Source: Alphaproteobacteria bacterium UBA2966 (GTDB taxonomy: Bacteria; Pseudomonadota; Alphaproteobacteria; UBA2966). Taken from it: a DNA stretch of 20,112 bases. Below the pieces are notes generated by a model. It saw only the letters and a list, made by a program, of their open reading frames with translations, was not told the DNA's origin and ran no database searches. A program made the position numbers and the translations under genes. This document shows, piece after piece, positions 14,186 through 20,112 of this stretch (its first letter is position 1; each line of letters starts with the position of its first letter). The DNA lies in NCBI GenBank assembly GCA_002348365.1, contig DEBC01000031.1, forward strand, positions 1 to 20,112. Direction: 5' to 3'.

Positions 14186-15354
14186 CAGGCAGCCTCCTTG
14201 ACCTCAGCGACGATTTTCTCCGCCGCATCGGCGAGATCATCGCCGGAAATGATCGGCAGCCCGGACTCAGCGAGAATTTTCTTCCCGAGGTCCACGTTTG
14301 TACCCTCGAGGCGAACGACCAGAGGTACATCCAGCCTGACTTCCCTGACGGCGGCAACCACACCCTCGGCTATCGTGTCGCACCGCATAATGCCGCCGAA
14401 GATATTGACAAGAATGCCCTGCACATTGTCGTCCGACAGAATTATCTTGAATGCCTCCGTCACGCGCTCTTTCGTGGCACCACCACCGACATCCAGGAAA
14501 TTGGCCGGTTCTCCGCCGAAGAGCTTGATGATATCCATTGTGGCCATGGCCAGACCTGCGCCATTTACCATGCAGCCGATATTACCATCGAGTTTGATGT
14601 AACTGAGTTCGTGCTGCTGGGCCTTAATCTCCGTCGGGTCTTCTTCAGATTCATCTCGCATCTCGGCGATATCTGCATGCCGATACAACGCGTTGTCGTC
14701 AAAGTTCATCTTGGCGTCCAACGCCATCACGTCACCGTCCTTGGTAACGACCAGCGGATTGAGCTCGATCAGGCTGGCGTCGGTATCATTGAATGCCTGA
14801 TAGAGACCCATCATGAACTTGACAGCGGAGCCGACCTGCTTACCCTCGAGGCCGAGGCCAAATGCAATACGGCGCGCGTGGTGAGGTTGAATGCCGGTAG
14901 CCGGATCAATCGAGACCATCAAGATTTTCTCGGGGGACTCGGCGGCGACTTCCTCGATTTCCATGCCACCTTCCGTCGAAGCCATGATCGTTACCTGACT
15001 GGTCGCCCGATCGATCAGCATGCCGAGGTACAACTCGCGCGCGATGTCACACCCCTCCTCGACGTAGACCCTGCGGACTTCCTTGCCTTCCGGGCCCGTC
15101 TGAGGCGTTACCAGGGTCATGCCCAGGATTCCGCGCGCCGCTTCGGTCGCCTCATCCGCAGACTTGCACACCTTGACGCCGCCACCCTTGCCGCGGCCAC
15201 CCGCGTGAATCTGCGCCTTCACGACCCACACGGGTCCTAAAATCTTGCCGACAACATCGGCGATCTCGCCCTCGCTGGTGGCAACGTATCCGGTCGGGAC
15301 CGCGACACCGTATTTCGCGAGAACACTCTTGGCTTGGTATTCGTGAATATTCAT
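14185..15354 (-). CDS. sucC: Succinate-CoA ligase (ADP-forming) subunit beta
   Basis: This 389-residue protein is the beta subunit of succinyl-CoA synthetase and carries the ATP-grasp nucleotide site. Lys46 in VVKAQIHAGGRGKGGGV and the glycine-rich loop after it belong to the ATP-grasp fold. GNIGCMVNGAGLAMATMD and VNIFGGIMRCDTIAEGVV are beta-subunit signatures. I chose the ATG at 15354 because it gives MNIHEYQAKSVLAKYGV, the start seen across the family; a GTG at 15363 would add three residues. GGAGG lies directly upstream. It follows mdh in the same direction after a 183-bp spacer and overlaps sucD by one base. Confidence 0.97.
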   Translation of the reverse strand: MNIHEYQAKSVLAKYGVAVPTGYVATSEGEIADVVGKILGPVWVVKAQIHAGGRGKGGGVKVCKSADEATEAARGILGMTLVTPQTGPEGKEVRRVYVEEGCDIARELYLGMLIDRATSQVTIMASTEGGMEIEEVAAESPEKILMVSIDPATGIQPHHARRIAFGLGLEGKQVGSAVKFMMGLYQAFNDTDASLIELNPLVVTKDGDVMALDAKMNFDDNALYRHADIAEMRDESEEDPTEIKAQQHELSYIKLDGNIGCMVNGAGLAMATMDIIKLFGGEPANFLDVGGGATKERVTEAFKIILSDDNVQGILVNIFGGIMRCDTIAEGVVAAVREVRLDVPLVVRLEGTNVDLGKKILAESGLPIISGDDLADAAEKIVAEVKEAA

Positions 15355-15430
15355 GGCCTCCACCCGCCGGTCATCCGAACTCTACCAGCGCCAAACAATT
15401 TTGACGCGGCGCGTGCCCTTGCCGCCGGCT

Positions 15431-15467
15431 TTTATAGCACCGACAGGATTGGGGGAAAACCGGTGCT
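15431..15467 (-). promoter_or_regulatory. Possible sucC promoter overlapped by an inverted repeat
   Basis: On the minus strand TATAAA (complement of 15431-15436) could be a -10 box with TTTTCC (complement of 15454-15459) as a weak -35 at a 17-base spacing. An inverted repeat, AGCACCG (15436-15442) and CGGTGCT (15461-15467), brackets this pair, as an operator might. The -35 matches consensus at only three positions. The rest of the 183-bp mdh-sucC spacer shows no gene. Confidence 0.25.
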
Positions 15468-15537
15468 GCAGGTGAGGGTCATCACCCAAACCACACAACC
15501 ACAACCATTTTTCAGTGTGGAAGGACTTGCCGTGGGA

Positions 15538-16533
15538 TCACTTCTTCGTGCGCCGCTTTCTGCGTCGGCGGGGTGCAAGTTCCGGTTTCAATCGCTTGAC
15601 GGCGTTGACCAGGGAGCGGACTGAGGCAACGGAACTCTTGAAGGCCTTTTGCTCAGTCTTGTTGAGATCAATCTGGACGATTCGTTCGACTCCCCCTGAG
15701 CCGATCACGACGGGTACACCCACGTAAAGGTCCCGCACGCCGTACTGGCCATCCAAATACGCCGCGCAGGGGAGTACGCGCTTCTTGTCTTTCAGGTATG
15801 ACTCCGCCATGGCAATGGCGGAACTCGCCGGGGCGTAAAACGCGGAACCGGTTTTCAACAATCCAACGATTTCCGCACCACCGTCGCGTGTCCGCTGCAC
15901 GATATCGGCCAGGCGTTCCTTGGTCGTCCAACCCATCTTGACGAGGTCGGGAAGGGGAATACCCGCCACCGTCGAATACCTCACGAGCGGAACCATGCTG
16001 TCACCATGTCCACCGAGCACGAAGGCGGACACGTCCTCAACAGAAACGTTGAACTCTTCCGCCAGGAAATAGCGAAAACGCGCTGAATCCAGGACCCCAG
16101 CCATGCCAACAACCTTGTTGTGAGGCAATCCCGTCGACTGACGCAGGGCCCAGACCATTGCATCCAGGGGATTGGTGATACAGATTACGAATGCATCGGG
16201 GGCATAGCGCTTGATACCCTCGCCAACCTGCATCATCACACTCGTGTTGATGCCCAAGAGGTCATCACGACTCATGCCCGGCTTGCGCGCAACGCCAGCA
16301 GTGACGATCACCACGTCCGCACCACGAATGGCGGAATACCCCTGGGCCCCGGACATCCTGGAATCAAATCCCTCGACGGGAGATGACTCCACCAGGTCGA
16401 GAGCTTTTCCCTGAGGAAGCCCTTTCACGATATCGAAAATTACGACGTCGCCAAGATCCTTGAGGCCCGCCAAGTGGGCGAGAGTACCCCCGATGTTTCC
16501 GCCGCCGATAAGAGAGATCTTGTTCCGCGCCAT
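15538..16533 (-). CDS. mdh: Malate dehydrogenase (NAD, LDH-like type) with basic C-terminal tail
   Basis: This 331-residue protein oxidises malate to oxaloacetate in the TCA cycle. The NAD fold shows IGGGNIGGTLAHLA (9-22) and Asp34, which selects NAD. Substrate-binding Arg83 and Arg89 are in ARKPGMSRDDLL, and the catalytic pair is Asp149 (LDSARFRYFLA) and His176 (LGGHGDSMVPL). This is the LDH-like malate dehydrogenase usual in alphaproteobacteria. The ATG at 16533 gives the conserved MARNKISLIGGG and has AGGAGG six bases upstream; an in-frame reading to 16665 would add 44 unrelated residues. Oddly, the protein continues past the usual end (VNAVKRL) with about 15 residues, PELAPRRRRKRRTKK. Tail function is unknown. 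It heads the mdh-sucC-sucD-sucA series. Confidence 0.95.
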   Translation of the reverse strand: MARNKISLIGGGNIGGTLAHLAGLKDLGDVVIFDIVKGLPQGKALDLVESSPVEGFDSRMSGAQGYSAIRGADVVIVTAGVARKPGMSRDDLLGINTSVMMQVGEGIKRYAPDAFVICITNPLDAMVWALRQSTGLPHNKVVGMAGVLDSARFRYFLAEEFNVSVEDVSAFVLGGHGDSMVPLVRYSTVAGIPLPDLVKMGWTTKERLADIVQRTRDGGAEIVGLLKTGSAFYAPASSAIAMAESYLKDKKRVLPCAAYLDGQYGVRDLYVGVPVVIGSGGVERIVQIDLNKTEQKAFKSSVASVRSLVNAVKRLKPELAPRRRRKRRTKK

Positions 16534-16539
16534 CACATT

Positions 16540-16545
16540 CCTCCT
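16540..16545 (-). promoter_or_regulatory. Ribosome binding site deciding the mdh start
   Basis: The minus strand reads AGGAGG here, six bases before the ATG at 16533. It is a perfect anti-16S match at good spacing and rules against the longer in-frame start at 16665. Confidence 0.85.
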
Positions 16546-16747
16546 TGGGCACGCTCTTGGCTCTGCCAACCAAACATGGAACCGAACCTGGAAGGCGTGC
16601 AATCCATCACAACCGTGGCTACCTACTCCGATTCTGGAAGGGGCCGCAAGCCTGGCGATCGACAATCGGGTTTCAGAATACCGTCAAAGTTTGCAGAAGG
16701 GGGATGTCGCCGAATGCCACAGTTTCACTCAAGAGTCTCGAGATGGG

Positions 16748-16777
16748 TTGAATTAGGGACGAAGGTGAACATATTTT
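16748..16777 (+). promoter_or_regulatory. Candidate htpG promoter (possibly RpoH type)
   Basis: TTGAAT (16748-16753) and TATTTT (16772-16777) make a -35/-10 pair with an 18-base spacer, 52 bp before the htpG start. Read instead as TTGAA with CATATT (from 16770), it resembles alphaproteobacterial heat-shock sigma factor promoters, which would suit htpG. The match is partial and unverified. Confidence 0.3.
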
Positions 16778-16828
16778 CCGCCGAACGGTTCGAATCGATA
16801 CCGATCTAAGGCAAGGAACCAGAAGGCC

Positions 16829-18703
16829 ATGTCAGAGGAAACGCTATCCTTTCAGGCGGAAGTCAGCCGCCTGCTTCACATTGTTGTCAATTCGCTCTAC
16901 AGCGAAAAAGAGATCTTCCTCCGGGAGCTGGTTTCCAATGCCTCAGATGCCTGCGATCGGCTGCGCTATCTGGCGCTGACGAAGCCCGCACTTACAGAAG
17001 ACGACCCAGAATTTTGCATCCGTTTGAGCGCCGACCAGAAGGCGCGGACGCTTGTCATAAGTGACAACGGTATCGGCATGAGCCGGGATGAACTGATCGA
17101 AAATCTCGGCACCATTGCCAGGTCAGGAACGCAGGCATTTGTGGATCAGCTCTCCGGCGATTCGTCAAAGGACGTCGCATTGATCGGACAGTTTGGTGTC
17201 GGGTTCTATTCAGCATTCATCGTCGCAGATCGCGTCGAGGTGACGAGCCGAAAAGCGGGAGAGAACCAGGCATGGCGCTGGACGTCTGATGGCTCGGGCG
17301 AATTCTCTATCGCGGAAGCGGAACGAGACTCGCGCGGAACATCGGTAACCGTTCATCTGAAGAAAACCGAAAAAGAGTTCGCCGACCCGGAGCGCCTTCG
17401 ACACATTATCAAGACCTATTCGGATCACATTCCGATCCCGATTCTGCTGGAAGGCGAGGACGAAAAACTCAACGCGGCGACCGCCCTGTGGACATTCCCC
17501 AGAAAGGACATCAGCGAGGATCAGTACAAGGAGTTTTATCACCACGTCGGTCACGCTTTCGACGAACCCTGGATGACCATTCATGCCCGCGCGGAAGGGA
17601 AGATTGAATACACTCTTCTTCTGTATGTGCCGTCGGTCCGGCCCTTCGATCTCTTCAACCCGGATCGCCGCCATCAAGTGAAGCTCTACGTCAAGCGGGT
17701 CTTCATCACCGATGAATACGAGGGCCTGGTGCCGCCTTATCTGCGCTTCCTGAAGGGTGTCATCGACTCGGAGGATCTTCCTCTCAACGTCAGCCGCGAA
17801 CTGCTCCAAACGAGCCCGGTTATCACCCGCATCAAGAGCGCCGTGGTCCGGCGCGTGATGACAGAGCTGAAGAAGAAGGCCGAAAAACAGCCGGAGGAGT
17901 ACACCACGTTCTGGGAGAATTTTGGTGCCGTCCTCAAGGAAGGTATTTATGAAGACGCGGAACGGCGTGAAGACCTTCTCAAGATCGCCCGGTTCCGCTC
18001 CACAGTCTCGGGCGACGATCTGGTTTCCCTCGACGACTACGTCGGGCGCATGAAGGAAGGTCAGGACGCCATCTACTACATCAGCGGCGAGTCGCTTGAA
18101 GGATTACGCCGCAGTCCTCAGTTGGAGGGCTTCATCGCTCGGGGTGTCGAGGTGCTGCTCCTGACGGATGCGGTGGATGAATTTTGGGTGCCGACAGTCC
18201 AGCAGTATTCCGAGAAACCCTTCCGGTCCGTCACGCAAGGTGCGGCTGACCTCGAAAAACTGCCAAGTGATGACGAATCGGCAGAGGAAGACGATCAGCC
18301 TTCAGACAGCCAGACAGGCACCTTGATCGCCCTGCTGAAGCAAACGCTCGGTGATGCGGTGAAAGACGTCCGGACCTCGGAGCGCATGACAGACAGTGCC
18401 GTCTGCCTGGTCGCTGACGAACACGATCTGGACATGCATCTCGCCCGGATGCTGAAGCAGCAGGGCCAGCTCAATGAGCTCGCACCACGCGTCCTGGAGA
18501 TCAACCCGAAACATCCTTTGATCAGATCGCTGGCCGAGCGTTCAACTCAGAAGGGCGCATCGGACGCCCTCGAAGACACGGCATTTCTGCTGCTCGATCA
18601 GGCCCGTATAGCAGAAGGCGAACCGCTGCCGGATCCGGCAGAATTCTCACGGCGCCTGGCAGGTGTCATGACGAAATGCATCGACGCGACGAACGCGGAC
18701 TAG
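16829..18703 (+). CDS. htpG: Molecular chaperone HtpG (Hsp90 family)
   Basis: This 624-residue protein is bacterial Hsp90, an ATP-dependent dimeric chaperone of the cytoplasm. The GHKL ATPase domain is complete: FLRELVSNASDACDRLRY (30-47, with Glu33 and Asn37), SDNGIGM (78-84) and GQFGVGFYSAF (120-130). The middle domain shows RPFDLFNPD, LYVKRVFITDEYEGLVPPYL and the catalytic-loop region GVIDSEDLPLNVSRELLQ. The C-terminal dimerisation domain includes LEINPKHPLIRSL, and an acidic stretch (about 485-495) precedes it. Length is normal. The ATG at 16829 has AGAAGG just upstream. It is monocistronic and convergent with the DUF1223 gene 28 bp away. Confidence 0.97.
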   Translation: MSEETLSFQAEVSRLLHIVVNSLYSEKEIFLRELVSNASDACDRLRYLALTKPALTEDDPEFCIRLSADQKARTLVISDNGIGMSRDELIENLGTIARSGTQAFVDQLSGDSSKDVALIGQFGVGFYSAFIVADRVEVTSRKAGENQAWRWTSDGSGEFSIAEAERDSRGTSVTVHLKKTEKEFADPERLRHIIKTYSDHIPIPILLEGEDEKLNAATALWTFPRKDISEDQYKEFYHHVGHAFDEPWMTIHARAEGKIEYTLLLYVPSVRPFDLFNPDRRHQVKLYVKRVFITDEYEGLVPPYLRFLKGVIDSEDLPLNVSRELLQTSPVITRIKSAVVRRVMTELKKKAEKQPEEYTTFWENFGAVLKEGIYEDAERREDLLKIARFRSTVSGDDLVSLDDYVGRMKEGQDAIYYISGESLEGLRRSPQLEGFIARGVEVLLLTDAVDEFWVPTVQQYSEKPFRSVTQGAADLEKLPSDDESAEEDDQPSDSQTGTLIALLKQTLGDAVKDVRTSERMTDSAVCLVADEHDLDMHLARMLKQQGQLNELAPRVLEINPKHPLIRSLAERSTQKGASDALEDTAFLLLDQARIAEGEPLPDPAEFSRRLAGVMTKCIDATNAD

Positions 18704-18717
18704 GGTAATTTCAGCTC

Positions 18718-18732
18718 GGGGGCCAAGCCCTC
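18718..18732. terminator. Compact hairpin between htpG and the DUF1223 gene
   Basis: GGGGGC (18718-18723) pairs with GCCCTC (18727-18732), with one G-T pair, around a CAA loop, in the 28-bp gap between these convergent genes. No T tract is present. Bidirectional termination is plausible but not shown. Confidence 0.35.
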
Positions 18733-19478
18733 TAGTTGCTCGCCAAGAGTTGAAGTCGGGCAGCGCCAAAAATAGGTCCGCCGTGCGCTTTTTGCACGAT
18801 GACCACGCAGCCATCGCGGCCACCCTCTCGGATGGCGGAAAGATCGACAGGAATTTCGGTCATGTCACCCTTCCAAGTGCCAACCTTCCGAATGTTCCGC
18901 ACAACATTGTAGTACGTGAGTTGGCGTCCAGAGTTCTCACCGCGACGCACGTTCACTGTATGCTGCTTATCGAACTCGATCAGCCACACGTCCGCCTCCG
19001 GCCATTCGGCCTTCGCACAGATCCTGATGGTCGCCGAGGCCTGATCCGATTCTGTAAGGCTTACAGAAAGGCTGTTGAGGCTGGACAGCCGAGCTTCAGC
19101 GAGCGTCTTTTCAACTTCATGGCTCTGTGAGCCCACCACGTCGACAACTCCGCCGATGACCATCTCGGGTGTGTAGACATAGCGCGCGTTCAGAGCCCGC
19201 CCATGCCGACGCTGGCGCGCCGTCGATTCCGGCAGCGCAAAGGTGTCTTTCCAACCGATGTAATCCCAATAGTTGACGTGGAATGACAGCGCGATGATGT
19301 CTTCACGCTCAGCCAGCTTACCAAGGTAGCGGTCGGCCGGTGGACACGAACTGCAGCCTTGAGACGTATACAATTCAACGACGGTCGGAGACCGGTCACC
19401 GGCCACTGCCGATGCCGCACCCAACAGTACCGCGACAACTATTCCAAAGATTCTTGAGGCGCTCATGATCCAGCCCAT
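18732..19478 (-). CDS. Exported DUF1223 thioredoxin-like protein
   Basis: This protein of about 248 residues belongs to the DUF1223 family, predicted to have a thioredoxin-like fold; its function is not established. Numbered from the ATG at 19478, residues 9-27 form a signal peptide (basic start, hydrophobic core IFGIVVAVLLGAASAVAG) with likely cleavage before Asp28, so it acts in the periplasm. The mature start has the family signature VVELYTSQGCSSCPPADRYL with a CxxC pair at Cys42 and Cys45, followed by HVNYWDYIGWKDTFA and YTPEMVIGG. The ATG at 19478 has GGTGGGG five bases upstream; ATGs at 19505 and 19466 are alternatives. A redox role is suggested by the CxxC only. It is unlinked in function to htpG and acnA as far as can be seen. 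Confidence 0.9.
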   Translation of the reverse strand: MGWIMSASRIFGIVVAVLLGAASAVAGDRSPTVVELYTSQGCSSCPPADRYLGKLAEREDIIALSFHVNYWDYIGWKDTFALPESTARQRRHGRALNARYVYTPEMVIGGVVDVVGSQSHEVEKTLAEARLSSLNSLSVSLTESDQASATIRICAKAEWPEADVWLIEFDKQHTVNVRRGENSGRQLTYYNVVRNIRKVGTWKGDMTEIPVDLSAIREGGRDGCVVIVQKAHGGPIFGAARLQLLASN

Positions 19479-19581
19479 ATACGCCCCACCATAAACACAG
19501 GCCAATCACTCTTCAGTGAGGCATCGACTGCCGGAAGCTACTGGCGAACATTCACCGCGCTTACCCTGGCGACCATTGGGC

Positions 19582-19598
19582 GGGTCCGGTGAGGACCC
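19582..19598 (-). terminator. Hairpin just after the acnA stop
   Basis: GGGTCC (19582-19587) and GGACCC (19593-19598) form a perfect 6-bp stem with a 5-base loop, starting four bases after the aconitase stop codon on the minus strand. No T run follows. It may mark the 3' end of the aconitase message. The remaining spacer to the DUF1223 gene shows no gene. Confidence 0.4.
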
Positions 19599-19602
19599 TT
19601 CA

Positions 19603-20112
19603 TCAGGCCGCTACAGGCTCCATCAGGTTACGCAGCACATACTGAAGAATGCCGCCATGCCGGTAGTATTCCACCTCATCCAGCGTATCAACACGACATG
19701 TCAGTGAGATCTCTTCAACGGAACCGTCGGCGCGTGTAATGCGGCAAGTGACATCCATCCGAGGCGTGATTCCATCGGCCACGCCGACAATGTCGAATGT
19801 CTCACTTCCGTCGAGGTTCAACGACTTCCGGTCCATTCCGTCCTTGAACTGCAGTGGCAAAATTCCCATACCGACCAGATTCGACCGATGGATTCTCTCG
19901 AAGCTCTCGGCGACAACCGCTTTGATGCCCAGTAACCGAGTCCCTTTGGCCGCCCAGTCGCGAGATGATCCAGTGCCGTACTCCTTGCCGGCAAAGACGA
20001 CAAGTGGGACTCCTTCTGCCTCATATCGCATCGCCGCATCGTAAACGGACATCTCTTCGCCACTGGGCATGTGCCGAGTGACACCGCCCTCTGTTCCCGG
20101 CACAATTTCATT
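19603..20112 (-). CDS. acnA: Aconitate hydratase AcnA, C-terminal part
   Basis: The last 169 residues of aconitase, which isomerises citrate to isocitrate in the TCA cycle, are present; the gene runs off the window end, so its start is not visible. The swivel domain (domain 4) is clear: NEIVPGTEGGVTRHMPSGE, then YDAAMRYEAEGVPLVVFAGK, EYGTGSSRDWAAKGTRLLG containing the catalytic Ser and Arg of the GSSRDW loop, and ESFERIHRSNLVGMGILPLQF. The C-terminus YYRHGGILQYVLRNLMEPVAA is usual for AcnA. The frame remains open through 20112, so the apparent GTG at 20103 is not a start. The iron-sulfur cysteines lie upstream, outside the window. Confidence 0.95.
   Translation of the reverse strand, partial: NEIVPGTEGGVTRHMPSGEEMSVYDAAMRYEAEGVPLVVFAGKEYGTGSSRDWAAKGTRLLGIKAVVAESFERIHRSNLVGMGILPLQFKDGMDRKSLNLDGSETFDIVGVADGITPRMDVTCRITRADGSVEEISLTCRVDTLDEVEYYRHGGILQYVLRNLMEPVAA

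Larger units (their letters stand above)
16534..16828. other. Divergent spacer between mdh and htpG
   Basis: This 295-bp spacer holds the control regions of two divergent genes. Open frames here overlap one another, lack ribosome binding sites and resemble no protein I know, so I call no gene. Near the htpG end is a possible promoter at 16748-16777 and a 5-bp inverted repeat CGAAC/GTTCG at 16782-16792. No clear mdh promoter was identified on the minus strand. Confidence 0.5.

Noticed and set aside
13298..15240. Two long open frames (434 and 381 codons) opposite sucD and sucC
   Set aside because: They mirror the codon structure of the conserved sucCD genes and resemble no protein I know.
16460..16809. 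Possible small genes in the mdh-htpG spacer
   Set aside because: Three overlapping frames compete, none has a ribosome binding site, and the region must contain two divergent promoters.

Overview
The window looks like core chromosome of a GC-rich alphaproteobacterium, most likely of the Rhodospirillales type. The evidence is an F1-only ATP synthase operon (atpHAGDC, no Fo genes beside it), the mdh-sucC-sucD-sucA gene order, the fsa-DUF484-xerC cluster next to priA, and protein wording typical of that group. No phage, insertion sequence, CRISPR array, tRNA or rRNA gene was seen. This assignment rests on protein recognition by eye, not on a search.

Layout. 1-1521 (+): the 3' part of a divergent polysaccharide deacetylase gene with a very acidic linker, coupled by overlapping stop and start to rppH. 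1592-6519 (-): atpC, atpD, atpG, atpA and atpH, transcribed as atpHAGDC. 6715-8949 (-): priA. 9041-11366 (+): fsa (transaldolase-like), a DUF484 gene and xerC, tightly packed with overlaps. 11382-12599 (-): an MFS transporter. 12682-16533 (-): a TCA block read mdh, sucC, sucD, then a broken sucA. 16829-18703 (+): htpG. 18732-19478 (-): an exported DUF1223 protein. 19603-20112 (-): the C-terminal end of aconitase, cut by the window edge.

The main anomaly is in the TCA block. sucA (2-oxoglutarate dehydrogenase E1) reads normally for about 143 codons, then switches at about 12799-12803 into another frame. That frame encodes the last 33 residues and stop of a dihydrolipoamide dehydrogenase (lpd, E3). 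The simplest reading is that one deletion, or an assembly misjoin, removed most of sucA, all of sucB and most of lpd, leaving a SucA-N/Lpd-C scar. The neighbours sucC, sucD, mdh and acnA appear intact where visible. The strain therefore either lost this copy of the 2-oxoglutarate dehydrogenase complex or the assembly is wrong here.

Other points are smaller: a deacetylase domain whose usual Asp/His metal-site positions are substituted, a basic tail on malate dehydrogenase, a TTG start and inverted repeat at the head of the atp operon, and compact hairpins at all three tail-to-tail gene junctions. I found no convincing new multi-gene system; apart from the sucA/lpd scar this is ordinary housekeeping sequence.
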